Shown: positions 1 to 8,446, numbered from the stretch's first letter. The stretch: DNA of 30,902 bases from CAUPWF01 sp036656615 (GCA_036656615.1 JAVXHY010000021.1:1-30902), one strand, 5' to 3'. Notes: generated by a model from the sequence alone, not told the origin. Program-made: numbers and translations.

Positions 1-28
1 AATATTTATGATAGATTTTAAAATGTTG

Positions 29-57
29 TTGACAAAAGTGCCTCCATATAGTAGAAT
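29..57 (+). promoter_or_regulatory. Sigma-A promoter for tRNA-Gly
   Basis: A perfect TTGACA (-35, 29-34) and a TAGAAT (-10, 52-57) are separated by 17 bases. They lie about 35 bases upstream of the tRNA, so the tRNA is transcribed as a monocistronic unit. Confidence 0.85.
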
Positions 58-91
58 AACTATTGTTCCGGTCAATACGGAATAGAGAAAT

Positions 92-163
92 GCACGAGTG
101 GCTCAGTGGTAGAGCATCGCCTTGCCAAGGCGAGGGTCGCGGGTCCGAATCCCGTCTCGTGCT
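92..163 (+). tRNA. tRNA-Gly, anticodon GCC
   Basis: A full cloverleaf can be drawn. The 7-bp acceptor stem pairs GCACGAG (92-98) with CTCGTGC (156-162), with discriminator T163. The D arm holds GCTCAGTGGTAGAGC. The anticodon stem TCGCC/GGCGA flanks the loop TTGCCAA, with anticodon GCC at 124-126. The T arm carries the conserved GGTCCGAATCC-type loop. The 3' CCA is not encoded, so it must be added after transcription. No other tRNA follows, and a terminator begins 5 bases downstream. Confidence 0.97.
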
Positions 164-167
164 TGAG

Positions 168-198
168 AAAGACTTCGCAGATTGCGAAGTCTTTTTTT
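168..198 (+). terminator. Rho-independent terminator of tRNA-Gly
   Basis: A 12-bp perfect stem (168-179 with 183-194) closes a 3-base loop and runs into seven consecutive T residues (192-198). Read from the other strand it has a weak T-tract and could partly stop pdaA transcription. Confidence 0.9.
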
Positions 199-216
199 AT
201 AGTCATGGAGAACTCT

Positions 217-1026
217 TTACTTTGTCAGCTGATCTAGTGATTGGAAGGTATAACCCATTTTCTCCCATTTGAATAAAAGCTCATCTAGGATGTCTCCGTT
301 TGTTTTAGAGGTGACGTGAAGAAGTACAATGGCACCAGGATGTGTGCGGCCAAGAAGCTTTTTGAAAGCCTCTTCTTTAGAAGGCTGTTTGTCTGTATTC
401 CAGTCCACATAAGCCAAACTCCAGAAAAATGTTTTATAGCCTAGATCCTTTGCCATTTGCAAGTTCTGTTCACTATATTTCCCTTGTGGAGGACGGTAAT
501 ATTTGGTAATAGCTTTTCCCGTTGCTTCTTGATATAAAGTTTCCAAATCAGTAATCTCTTTTGAAAAGGCTTCTTTAGATGAAATCTTAGACATATCTGG
601 ATGGTGATTGGTGTGATTACCTATGGTATGGCCTTCGTCAATCATACGTTTTACCAAATCTGGACTGGTAGATAGATAATTACCTACAACAAAAAAGGTT
701 GCAGGGACGTGATGTTTTTTTAGTGCTTCCAATATGGGAGCTGTGTTTCCATTTTCATAACCGCAGTCAAAAGTTAGATAAAGTACCTTATCTTTTGTGT
801 CTTTGGCATAATATGCATCAAATTTCTTCATTTCTTCATATGTAGAATTAGCCACTGGAGGCTGACCATCTTCTTGAAAGCTAAGTCCCCAGTTTCCATC
901 TCCCGATGTAGGAATCGTTTCCTCATTTTTTTGCTGAACAGCCCATCCCACCAAATTTCCAATTAAAAAAGCTGCGCCAAACAAACAGGCTCGTTTGAAT
1001 ATTTTCTTGTAGTTTCTTTTTCTCAT
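217..1026 (-). CDS. pdaA: Spore-cortex polysaccharide deacetylase (PdaA, delta-lactam de-N-acetylase)
   Basis: NodB-type polysaccharide deacetylase matching the PdaA subgroup, which removes the N-acetyl group from muramic acid residues so that muramic delta-lactam can form in spore cortex peptidoglycan. The 269-residue reading starts at 1026, where GGGGA sits upstream; an in-frame ATG at 1083 has no ribosome binding site. Residues 1-30 are a basic N-terminus plus one hydrophobic segment (signal anchor, about 13-30). The PdaA-typical NWGLSF motif is at 45-50. Catalytic motifs follow: TFDCGYENG (D87), H138-x3-H142, RPPQGKYS from 178, and a late LLH. It is convergent with tRNA-Gly. By family knowledge, expression would be forespore specific; no clear sigma-G promoter was identified. 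Its presence supports a sporulating host. Confidence 0.9.
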   Translation of the reverse strand: MRKRNYKKIFKRACLFGAAFLIGNLVGWAVQQKNEETIPTSGDGNWGLSFQEDGQPPVANSTYEEMKKFDAYYAKDTKDKVLYLTFDCGYENGNTAPILEALKKHHVPATFFVVGNYLSTSPDLVKRMIDEGHTIGNHTNHHPDMSKISSKEAFSKEITDLETLYQEATGKAITKYYRPPQGKYSEQNLQMAKDLGYKTFFWSLAYVDWNTDKQPSKEEAFKKLLGRTHPGAIVLLHVTSKTNGDILDELLFKWEKMGYTFQSLDQLTK

Positions 1027-1216
1027 GGCAAATATCCCCAAATCATTGTTGTTATTATTATATTTTGTATCATAAAGAATCATGACAGATTATTTGATGG
1101 AAGGTCTTGTAAAAAAAAGTATCATCTAATATACTGATAGTATCTTCAAAAGTAAAGTGTAGAACTATAAAATTACTTGGGACAAGCAGACGGTACAAGA
1201 TAGAATAGGAGGGGTT

Positions 1217-1915
1217 ATGGTTTGTATTCCCTCAAAGGGTAAATTGAGACAGCAGATCGGTATACTTCCTTATAAGCATGGTGTAATTTGTGTAGTTGGA
1301 GCCGGAGGAAAGACCAGTCTGATTCATGCATTAGCAGAAGAATTCAAACAAGACCATAAGGGTGTAATTATTACTACTACTACCCATATGATACAGCCGA
1401 TTACCGGATTTGTTTCCGGGTTTGATGAAAAGGAGATTGGTATACAATTACAGAAACATGGTATCATAACCGTAGGAATTCCTTGTGAAAATGGGAAAAT
1501 AAAAGGGCTGGATATGAGCCAAATTCGTACCATGAGCAATCTTTGTGACAAGTTATTGATCGAGGCGGATGGAGCCCATCAAAAGCCCATGAAAGTTCCA
1601 GCTGAATATGAGCCAGTATTGCCGGATTTTGTTGATTTAGTGATTGGAATACAGGGAGCTTCAGCCATTGGACAACCTTTACATAAGGTGTGCCATCGCT
1701 TTGAAATTGGAGCAGATCTTCTTCATACGAAGACGAGTCACATTGTAACATTAGAAGATTTGGAATATCTATTATTAAGTGAGAAAGGTCAAAGAAAAGA
1801 TGTAAACGTGGAATATTGTCCTGTGATTGGACAAGGAGAGCTATTAGATGACCCAAGAAAGGTTATGTCCTGCATCAAAGTAGTATCACGGTCAGGTCAA
1901 AATCAGAAGAAATGA
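1217..1915 (+). CDS. yqeC: YqeC-family accessory protein of selenium-dependent molybdenum hydroxylase
   Basis: A 232-residue protein with a P-loop-like GAGGKTS motif at 28-34, followed by a TTTTHM segment and LLIEADGAHQKP, the pattern of the YqeC family tied by comparative genomics to selenium-dependent molybdenum hydroxylases. The exact biochemical step is unknown; insertion of the labile selenium or molybdenum cofactor maturation is the usual proposal. It starts at an ATG only four bases after AGGAGG, an unusually tight spacing, but no better in-frame start is present. It is the first gene of a five-gene operon followed at once by the hydroxylase subunits. The frequent companion YqeB and selD are not in this window. 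Confidence 0.85.
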   Translation: MVCIPSKGKLRQQIGILPYKHGVICVVGAGGKTSLIHALAEEFKQDHKGVIITTTTHMIQPITGFVSGFDEKEIGIQLQKHGIITVGIPCENGKIKGLDMSQIRTMSNLCDKLLIEADGAHQKPMKVPAEYEPVLPDFVDLVIGIQGASAIGQPLHKVCHRFEIGADLLHTKTSHIVTLEDLEYLLLSEKGQRKDVNVEYCPVIGQGELLDDPRKVMSCIKVVSRSGQNQKK

Positions 1916-1928
1916 AAGGAGAGTAAAG

Positions 1929-2720
1929 TTGTTTAGAGCAAAGAATTATGTAAAGGTACAGAATTTGGCAGAAGCATATGAGTTGAATAAAAAGAAAAAT
2001 AATGCAGTAATTGGCGGAATGCGTTGGTTAAGTATGAGTAAGCGCAATATAGGAACTATCATTGATTTATCAGGACTTGGTTTGAATGAAATCGAAGAAA
2101 CGGAGGAGGAATTTCGTATTGGTTGTATGTGTACCCTTCGCCAGTTAGAGCTGCATCCTGGTTTACAGGAATATTTTCATGGAGAAATCAAAGAGATGGT
2201 TCGTCATATTGTGGGAACTCAATTTCGCAATGGTGCAACTGTTGGGGGAAGTGTATATGGAAGATACGGATTTTCCGACGTGATTACAGGCTTATTAGTA
2301 CTGGGTACTTGGGTGGAATTATATCATGGTGGGAAGCTGTTACTTTCTCAATTTGTAGAGATGGGGTATGAGCGGGATATTCTAGTACGTATTGTGATCC
2401 CAAAGGATGGCAGGCGGATGCAATATGGCTCTCATCGTGAAGCAGCTACAGATTTCCCGGTGATTGCCTGTGGAGTGGCACGAAAGGATGATTGTTGGTA
2501 TATTTCTGTTGGTGCAAGACCAGGACGTGGGAAGTTGGTAGTCAGGGAAGATCAGGATCTTGAATTAGATGCAGCCCAGTTGGCAAAGGAAGTGGCTGCG
2601 GGAATGTCCTTTGAATCGAATATGCGTGGAAGTGCCAGTTACAGGAAGCATTTGGCAGAGGTATATATAAGAAGAGGGGTAGAAATGATTCTGGCAGGGG
2701 GTGATTTACATGCAAATTAA
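1929..2720 (+). CDS. Molybdenum hydroxylase FAD-binding subunit (xanthine dehydrogenase type)
   Basis: Flavin subunit (CO dehydrogenase M / XdhB family, 263 residues) passing electrons from the 2Fe-2S subunit to the final acceptor. The FAD-binding VIGGMRWLS segment near residue 27 and the GTQFRNGATVGGSVYG segment near 93 correspond to the two conserved flavin loops of the family. Translation starts at TTG (1929) with AAAGGAG seven bases upstream; no ATG is closer. It follows yqeC after 13 bases and overlaps the next gene by 11. The second glycine loop (GGSVYGRYGFSD) departs from the common GGN-ANxSPxSD form, suggesting a divergent branch. The substrate of the complex cannot be told from this subunit. 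Confidence 0.88.
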   Translation: MFRAKNYVKVQNLAEAYELNKKKNNAVIGGMRWLSMSKRNIGTIIDLSGLGLNEIEETEEEFRIGCMCTLRQLELHPGLQEYFHGEIKEMVRHIVGTQFRNGATVGGSVYGRYGFSDVITGLLVLGTWVELYHGGKLLLSQFVEMGYERDILVRIVIPKDGRRMQYGSHREAATDFPVIACGVARKDDCWYISVGARPGRGKLVVREDQDLELDAAQLAKEVAAGMSFESNMRGSASYRKHLAEVYIRRGVEMILAGGDLHAN

Positions 2721-3186
2721 ACTTCGATTAAATGGAATGGAAATACAGGCAGAGATTGCACCTGATTTATTATTGATAGATTTTGTGAGAGAGCAAGGCT
2801 GCTATAGTGTGAAACGGGGCTGTGAAACGTCTAATTGTGGATTGTGTACCTTGTTAATTGATGGAACACCCATGCTGTCCTGTGGAATATTAGCAGCTCG
2901 CGGAGATGGACATGAGATTACGACTTTAGAAGGTATGCAGGAGGAAGCGAAGGAATTTGGAGTATTTCTTGCCCAAGAGGGTGGGGATCAATGTGGGTAT
3001 TGCAATCCGGGATTTATTATGAATGTATTGGCAATGGATCGGGAACTAGATCATCCTTCCGTGGATGAGATTCAGGAATTTCTATCTGGAAATCTATGTC
3101 GTTGTACTGGGTACATGGCTCAATTGCGTGGGGTTCAAAAGTTCTTGAATCGTGATAAAAATAAGGAAAAGGAGGACTGTAAATGA
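2710..3186 (+). CDS. Molybdenum hydroxylase 2Fe-2S subunit
   Basis: Small iron-sulfur subunit (158 residues) of the xanthine dehydrogenase/aldehyde oxidase family. The plant-type ferredoxin domain supplies C38, C43, C46 and C58 (pattern C-x4-C-x2-C-x11-C). The C-terminal helical domain supplies C95, C98, C130 and C132 (QCGYCNPG and NLCRCTGY). All eight cluster ligands are present, so both 2Fe-2S clusters should form and carry electrons from molybdenum to FAD. ATG 2710 is preferred over GTG 2701 because AGGGGG (2696-2701) is correctly spaced for it. It overlaps the FAD gene by 11 bases and the Mo gene by ATGA, indicating coupled translation. Confidence 0.93.
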   Translation: MQIKLRLNGMEIQAEIAPDLLLIDFVREQGCYSVKRGCETSNCGLCTLLIDGTPMLSCGILAARGDGHEITTLEGMQEEAKEFGVFLAQEGGDQCGYCNPGFIMNVLAMDRELDHPSVDEIQEFLSGNLCRCTGYMAQLRGVQKFLNRDKNKEKEDCK

Positions 3187-5465
3187 AAGCGGTTCATTCA
3201 CCAACTATAAAAAAAGATGCTATGGCATTGGTGACAGGAAAGCCGGTTTATACGGATGATCTTGCACCAAAAGATTGTTTGATTGTACAACTTCTTCGCA
3301 GTCCCTATGCCCATGCACTGATTCGTGATATTAAAGTGGACCGAGCAAAACAGGTTCCAGATGTTGCATGTGTGTTAACATATAAAGAAGCGCCCAAGGA
3401 GAGATTTACTATGGCGGGACAGTCCTATCCTGAACCCAGTCCCTATGATCGACTGATACTTGAGCAACGCGTGCGCTTTGTAGGGGATGCAGTGGCCATT
3501 GTGGCAGGAAGAACTAAAGCAGCTGTAGAGAAAGCGTTACAGTTGATTCAAGTAGAATATGAAGAATTAGAACCCATTTTGGATTATCACACAGCAAAGG
3601 ATCATAAGATTTTAGTCCATCCAGAAGCTGATTGGAAAGCATTATGTGAGGTGGGTGCAGATGCCAAGAGAAATCTATGCGCCAGTGGAGTGGATGCACA
3701 TGGAGAGGTAGAGTCAATTCTAGCAGGCTGTCCACATGTGATGGAGAAAACCTATCACACCCAGGCCAATCAACAAGCTATGATGGAAACATTTCGTACC
3801 TTTACTTATATGGATACCTATGGAAGATTAAATGTAGTGTCTTCTACTCAGGTAACCTTTCATGTGCGGCGGATTTTATCCCATGCATTGGGCATTCCCA
3901 AATCCAAGATCCGGGTAATAAAGCCTCGTATAGGTGGAGGGTTTGGAGCAAAACAGACCATTGTGACAGAGGTATATCCTGCACTCGTTACAATGATAAC
4001 CGGTCAGCCGGCCAAATTAATTTATACCAGAGAGGAATCACAGATTGCTTCTACCCCACGTCATGAAATGGAAATTACAGTACGTATTGGAGCAGATGAA
4101 AAAGGAACTATAAAAGCAATTGATTTATATACCCTGTCAAATACAGGTGCATATGGGGAACATGGTCCCACAACAGTAGGACTTTCTGGACATAAATCCA
4201 TTCCTTTGTATGGAAAGCTAGAAGCATTCAAATTCTCTTATGATGTGGTATATACCAATGTGATGTCCTCTGGAGCATACCGGGGATACGGGGCGACTCA
4301 GGGAATTTTTGCACTGGAATCCATTGTAAATGAGATGGCGGATCATCTGGGTATAGACCCCGTGGAGCTTCGTCTGCAAAATATGGTTCGTCAAGGAGAT
4401 GTGATGCCAGCTTATTATGGAGAGACCTCTCACAGCTGTGCCTTGGATCGTTGTATGCTCCGTGCAAAAGAGATGATGGATTGGGAGCAGAAACGTAAAG
4501 TTGGAATTACGGAGCATGGAAAGCTGCGAGGAGTTGGAGTTGCCATGGGCATGCAAGGCTCTTCCATTAGTCATGTGGATACCGCTTCTGTTTGTATGAA
4601 GGTAAATGATGATGGTTTCTATTCCTTGATGATAGGAGCTTCGGATATGGGGACCGGATGTGATACGATTCTGGCTCAAATGGCAGCAGATTGTTTGGAT
4701 TGTACCGTAGATGATATTGTGGTACATGGAGTGGATACGGATGTATCCCCTTATGATTCTGGCTCTTATGCCTCTAGTACCACGTATTTAACAGGAACAG
4801 CAGTAGTCAAGACCTGTGAGATTCTGCGAGAAAAGATTATGGCAAAGGGTGCAGAGTATATGAAGTGCAACATATCAGAAGTGGAATTCGATGGGAAGAG
4901 AGTCTTTCGTTTGGATGAAACTAATGAGATTTCTTTGATTGATATTGGCAATCGGGCCATGGTATGCAATTCAGAGGCCCTGATGGCTTCCGAACAGTAT
5001 TCATCCCCCATATCCCCACCACCATTTATGGTAGGAATGGCAGAGGTAGAGGTAGACTCGGAGACTGGAAAAGTAGAATTACTTGATTATGTGGCTGTGG
5101 TAGACTGTGGAACGGTTATTAATACAAATTTAGCAAGGGTACAGGCAGAGGGTGGTATTGCACAAGGCATAGGAATGGCATTATATGAAAATGTTGTATA
5201 TAACCAAAAGGGAAAATGCCTCAGCAATTCTTTTATGCAGTATAAGATACCAAGTCGTCAGGATGTAGGAACAATCAGAGTGGAATTTGAAAGCAGCTAT
5301 GAACCAACGGGACCATTTGGTGCAAAATCAATTGGAGAAGTAGTGATCAATACCTCGTCTCCGGCTATTGCAGAAGCGGTGTATCAGGCTACAAAGGTTA
5401 GAATTAGGTCTTTGCCCATTACTTCAGAGAAAGTATATAGAGGAATGTATCCAAATGAAGATTAA
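3183..5465 (+). CDS. Molybdenum hydroxylase molybdopterin-binding (catalytic) subunit
   Basis: Large subunit, 760 residues, the usual size of a separate XdhA/CoxL-type chain. It has the N-terminal aldehyde oxidase a/b hammerhead domain (about 10-130), then the molybdopterin-binding region with GGGFGAKQ at 251-258, GAYRGYGATQ in the middle, and the C-terminal GAKSIGE segment whose glutamate (about E719) is the catalytic base in this family. With yqeC and a YgfJ-type gene in the same operon, the enzyme most likely belongs to the selenium-dependent group, where selenium is a labile ligand rather than selenocysteine; no in-frame UGA is seen. The substrate may be a purine, nicotinate or similar heterocycle; the sequence alone does not decide. 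It begins in a 4-base ATGA overlap with the preceding gene. Confidence 0.92.
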   Translation: MKAVHSPTIKKDAMALVTGKPVYTDDLAPKDCLIVQLLRSPYAHALIRDIKVDRAKQVPDVACVLTYKEAPKERFTMAGQSYPEPSPYDRLILEQRVRFVGDAVAIVAGRTKAAVEKALQLIQVEYEELEPILDYHTAKDHKILVHPEADWKALCEVGADAKRNLCASGVDAHGEVESILAGCPHVMEKTYHTQANQQAMMETFRTFTYMDTYGRLNVVSSTQVTFHVRRILSHALGIPKSKIRVIKPRIGGGFGAKQTIVTEVYPALVTMITGQPAKLIYTREESQIASTPRHEMEITVRIGADEKGTIKAIDLYTLSNTGAYGEHGPTTVGLSGHKSIPLYGKLEAFKFSYDVVYTNVMSSGAYRGYGATQGIFALESIVNEMADHLGIDPVELRLQNMVRQGDVMPAYYGETSHSCALDRCMLRAKEMMDWEQKRKVGITEHGKLRGVGVAMGMQGSSISHVDTASVCMKVNDDGFYSLMIGASDMGTGCDTILAQMAADCLDCTVDDIVVHGVDTDVSPYDSGSYASSTTYLTGTAVVKTCEILREKIMAKGAEYMKCNISEVEFDGKRVFRLDETNEISLIDIGNRAMVCNSEALMASEQYSSPISPPPFMVGMAEVEVDSETGKVELLDYVAVVDCGTVINTNLARVQAEGGIAQGIGMALYENVVYNQKGKCLSNSFMQYKIPSRQDVGTIRVEFESSYEPTGPFGAKSIGEVVINTSSPAIAEAVYQATKVRIRSLPITSEKVYRGMYPNED

Positions 5466-6021
5466 TCTGATTCTATTGGCGGCAGGAAACAGTTCCCGTT
5501 TTGGAACAAACAAGTTGTTATATGAAATCGATGGAACGCCTATGTATCGGCATGTGATACAGGTGATAGAGTCCTTGCCGAAATCCATTTTTTCAAAGAA
5601 AATCATAGTTTCTCAATATGAACCGATTTTAATGGATAAAGATATTAAAAAAAGTTTTACCATGGTAAAGAATCCAGATAGCAGTAGGGGAATCAGTTCT
5701 TCCATTCACTTGGGTATGGAGCATTCCCAAGAGGATGCAGATGCATGGTGTTTCATGGTTTGTGATCAGCCATATATGACCAAAGATACCATTTCCAACT
5801 TTGTAAGAAGCTTTATGGACAGTGAAAAACCTTTGGCTTGTGTAGCGTATCATAATAAATGGGGGAATCCCACTATATTTTCCAACATATTTCAAAGGGA
5901 GCTTATGGAGCTATCTGGTGATCAGGGTGGAAAATGTATTATGGAAAAATACATACAGGATGTATGCTGTTATCAGGTCGCAAACCCAAAAGAACTGATG
6001 GATATAGACGAACCTTTTTAA
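5455..6021 (+). CDS. Molybdenum hydroxylase maturation nucleotidyltransferase (YgfJ/MocA-like)
   Basis: A 188-residue GT-A nucleotidyltransferase of the MobA/MocA superfamily. The signature LLAAGNSSRFG at 6-16 binds the nucleotide, K19 lies in the expected place, and CDQPYMT carries the metal-binding aspartate region; GNPTIFS and GGKCIM follow. By family knowledge, MocA-type proteins transfer CMP onto molybdopterin to make the dinucleotide cofactor used by xanthine dehydrogenase-type enzymes, and the YgfJ branch co-occurs with selenium-dependent hydroxylases. The start is ATG 5455 with AGAGGA upstream, overlapping the catalytic subunit gene by 11 bases. It ends the operon; its stop codon lies inside the terminator stem. 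Confidence 0.87.
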   Translation: MKINLILLAAGNSSRFGTNKLLYEIDGTPMYRHVIQVIESLPKSIFSKKIIVSQYEPILMDKDIKKSFTMVKNPDSSRGISSSIHLGMEHSQEDADAWCFMVCDQPYMTKDTISNFVRSFMDSEKPLACVAYHNKWGNPTIFSNIFQRELMELSGDQGGKCIMEKYIQDVCCYQVANPKELMDIDEPF

Positions 6022-6060
6022 CCAAAACAGGACACCGAATGGGTGTCCTGTTTTGGTTAA
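6018..6060. terminator. Bidirectional terminator between hydroxylase operon and feoB
   Basis: A 19-bp perfect inverted repeat (6018-6036 with 6042-6060) has a 5-base loop. Its GC-rich core CAGGACACC/GGTGTCCTG is flanked by AACCAAAA on the left and TTTTGGTT on the right, giving a usable T-rich tail in both directions. Both converging genes end inside it. Confidence 0.88.
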
Positions 6061-8102
6061 AATAATAGTCCGATATGATAGACAATAAAGCTGATACACC
6101 AAGCAACTGTTAATTGGAAGACAATCATAAACAGTGTGATTTTGGTACTTTTTACTTCGCGGTGAATGGTTGCAATTGCAGCAGTACATGGGATATAGAG
6201 AAGACAGAATACCATCAATGCATAAGCATTCGCTGCTCCAAATCCCAGGGCTCCTAGTGTAGTAACAAGGGAACTCATTCCAAGATTCGAGGTGACATTT
6301 TGAATCCCGAATAATACACTGCAGCTTGATACTACCACTTCCTTTGCAGCAATACCAGAAATCAAAGCAACTACGATCTGCCAGTAGCCAAGGCCAATAG
6401 GAGCAAAAAATGGAACAACCGCTTTGCCAATTACAGAACCAATGCTTTGACTAATATCAGTGACATACCCGGAAAAACTGAAGTTCAATAAAATCCACAT
6501 GACAATAGAAGCAACAAAGATAACAGTTCCAGCCTTGGTAAGGTAGTCTTTGATTTTCTCCCATACATAGATAGAAATGGTTCTGGCATTCGGTGTCTTG
6601 TACTCGGGTAATTCAATTAATAGGGTATGTTCTGCCTTGCTTCCATCCATTTTAGATACTACAAATGCTACCGTGATGGCCACAAAAATACCAATGAGAT
6701 ACATAGAGTAGGCTACTAACATGGAGGTCTTGGGGAAAAACATTCCCGAAAACAACACATAGATTGGAAGCTTGGCACTGCAGGACATAAATGGAGTTAT
6801 GAGGATTGTTTTCAAACGATCCTTTCGATGTTCCAAAGCCCGGGAAGCCATAATGGCTGGAACAGAACATCCAAATCCTAATAGCAGCGGAATAAATGCT
6901 CTTCCAGATAGTCCAAGTCTTCCCATGATATCATCCATAACGAAAGCGACTCGTGACATATAACCGCTGTCTTCTAAGAAAGCAAGCGCTAAAAAAAGAA
7001 TAAAGATATTTGGAAGGAAGGTAAGAATTCCACCTACTCCGGCAACAATTCCATCTACTACAAGTGAAGTGAGCATATCATTTACCTGTAATGCAGCCAA
7101 TAAGATAGAAATGCCATGGGAAATGGAATCCAGACCGATTTCAAAGTAGCTCTTTAACCAGTCACCAATTGTAAATGTAAGGAAAAATACCAGTGCCATA
7201 ATTCCTAGAAAGATAGGAAGACCAAGGAACTTGTGTGTGAGAAAGTGATCAATGTGTTCGGTTGAGGCTTCCTTTTTATTTTTATTTACTAAGGTTTCTT
7301 CAATTACTTCTTCTATAAAATTATATTTTTGATTGATAATATCTTTTTCATAGCTGCGTTCAATGAGATCGGTTAAATCCAAAGGATGGTAATCGAGCAC
7401 TGCCTGATCTTGTTCCAGCATTTTAATAGCGTGCCATCTTAGATTTGTAAGTTCTGGATAGGTATCGCTAAGCCGATTGCTGATAATATCAATCTTATCT
7501 TCTAGATAATCTTCATACACCATAGCATATTCGTTATGATGATTGTGTATGTGCTGAGATTTGTGAGCATGATGATGGTGATGAATAAAAGGACTCTGCT
7601 TTGGGTAATCCTTATGATGGGCGACCGCGTGCATTAAAATAGTCAATCCGGTTTTCTTTCTTGCTGAAACAGGAATCACCGGAATTCCAAGCATTTCGGG
7701 AAGACGGTGCAGGTCTAGTTCCATGCCTCGTTCCTCCACGATATCCATCATATTTAGTGCCAGTATGACTGGCTTTCCAAGTTCCATTAACTGTAAAGCC
7801 AAATAAAGATTTCGTTCTAGGGAAGACGCATCTATTACATCTACGATTACATCTACTTCGGAACTCATAATACATTCTCTGGATACTTTTTCTTCCATAG
7901 TATAGGAAGTTAGACTGTAAATTCCAGGAAGATCTATGAGATTTAATTGTTGTCCTTCGTAAGTGGTGTGACCTTCTTTTTTCTCTACGGTTACTCCGGG
8001 CCAATTGGCTACCTTTAAATTGGCACCTGTATAGGCATTAAAAAGTGTAGTCTTTCCACAATTTGGATTTCCGATAAAGCCAACATTTATGATAGGTGTC
8101 AT
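6057..8102 (-). CDS. feoB: Ferrous iron transporter FeoB
   Basis: Inner-membrane Fe(II) uptake protein, 681 residues. The N-terminal G domain has G1 GNPNCGKT (11-18), G3 DLPG (57-60), G4 NMMD (117-120) and G5 SAR (146-148). A cytosolic linker/GDI region (about 165-270) contains a striking histidine-rich run at 174-189. The C-terminal half is the polytopic permease with two Gate segments and the conserved GFGCSVPAIMASR motif. It overlaps feoA by ATGA, so the two are translationally coupled. Iron control is expected from the Fur-like box upstream of feoA. The length is normal for the family and no key motif is missing. Confidence 0.96.
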   Translation of the reverse strand: MTPIINVGFIGNPNCGKTTLFNAYTGANLKVANWPGVTVEKKEGHTTYEGQQLNLIDLPGIYSLTSYTMEEKVSRECIMSSEVDVIVDVIDASSLERNLYLALQLMELGKPVILALNMMDIVEERGMELDLHRLPEMLGIPVIPVSARKKTGLTILMHAVAHHKDYPKQSPFIHHHHHAHKSQHIHNHHNEYAMVYEDYLEDKIDIISNRLSDTYPELTNLRWHAIKMLEQDQAVLDYHPLDLTDLIERSYEKDIINQKYNFIEEVIEETLVNKNKKEASTEHIDHFLTHKFLGLPIFLGIMALVFFLTFTIGDWLKSYFEIGLDSISHGISILLAALQVNDMLTSLVVDGIVAGVGGILTFLPNIFILFLALAFLEDSGYMSRVAFVMDDIMGRLGLSGRAFIPLLLGFGCSVPAIMASRALEHRKDRLKTILITPFMSCSAKLPIYVLFSGMFFPKTSMLVAYSMYLIGIFVAITVAFVVSKMDGSKAEHTLLIELPEYKTPNARTISIYVWEKIKDYLTKAGTVIFVASIVMWILLNFSFSGYVTDISQSIGSVIGKAVVPFFAPIGLGYWQIVVALISGIAAKEVVVSSCSVLFGIQNVTSNLGMSSLVTTLGALGFGAANAYALMVFCLLYIPCTAAIATIHREVKSTKITLFMIVFQLTVAWCISFIVYHIGLLF

Positions 8103-8326
8103 GACAATACCTCCTTAACTTCAATATGTTCTGCAATACGCTTTCCGAAGGCGAAGCGTGTTCCGCGAAATTTAATAGTCAAAGAGCCGCGTTTCTTATT
8201 ATTTAGAACTGTAATTGGTGTGCCTTCCGTGAGTCCAAGTGCCTCTAAACGTCGTTCTAACTGGAGTTCCAAATTGATTTGCTGTACGATATATGTATGG
8301 CGATCAATGCCTTCTTTTAAATTCAT
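8099..8326 (-). CDS. feoA: Ferrous iron transport protein FeoA
   Basis: A 75-residue SH3-like cytosolic protein that assists FeoB. The pattern ERRLEALGLTEGTPITVL followed by GSLTIKFRGTRFAFGKRIAEHIEV is the compact FeoA fold. AGGAGG lies seven bases before the ATG. It is first in the feoAB operon, with its own promoter and Fur-like operator, and overlaps feoB by four bases. Confidence 0.93.
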   Translation of the reverse strand: MNLKEGIDRHTYIVQQINLELQLERRLEALGLTEGTPITVLNNKKRGSLTIKFRGTRFAFGKRIAEHIEVKEVLS

Positions 8327-8348
8327 GTATGACCCTCCTAAATGTTAT

Positions 8349-8363
8349 TGATAATTATTATCT
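8349..8363. promoter_or_regulatory. Fur box at the feoA transcription start
   Basis: TGATAAT-T-ATTATCT matches the 7-1-7 inverted-repeat Fur consensus (TGATAATnATTATCA) at all but one arm position. It covers the predicted feoA start point just downstream of the -10, the expected place for iron-dependent repression. The regulator itself is not in this window. Confidence 0.75.
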
Positions 8364-8369
8364 TTTACC

Positions 8370-8398
8370 ATTATATAAAGATTAAGTAAAATAGTCAA
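8370..8398 (-). promoter_or_regulatory. feoAB sigma-A promoter
   Basis: On the minus strand a TTGACT -35 (8393-8398) and a consensus TATAAT -10 (8370-8375) are separated by 17 bases. The start would fall near 8363, at the Fur box. Confidence 0.82.
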
Positions 8399-8420
8399 GA
8401 TGGAGTTGAAAAATCAGAAA

Positions 8421-8446
8421 TATACTTGACTAATATTGAAAGTATA
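8421..8446. promoter_or_regulatory. Dyad operator over the Rrf2 gene promoter
   Basis: Perfect 7-base arms TATACTT (8421-8427) and AAGTATA (8440-8446) are 12 bases apart. They overlap the -35 and the spacer of the Rrf2 gene promoter. Length and A+T-rich arms resemble operators of IscR/NsrR-type Rrf2 proteins, so autoregulation is inferred. Confidence 0.6.

Noticed and set aside
63..272. A 69-codon open frame running through the tRNA and its terminator
   Set aside because: It reads across the tRNA-Gly gene and hairpin, and its translation has no protein-like pattern.
4218..4727. A 169-codon antisense frame inside the molybdenum hydroxylase large subunit
   Set aside because: It lies wholly within a well-supported gene, has no ribosome binding site and reads as a low-complexity shadow.
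7523..7580. CAT/ATG-rich repeat-like stretch in feoB
   Set aside because: It is the codon pattern of the histidine-rich linker, not a tandem repeat or CRISPR unit; the unit is irregular and in frame.
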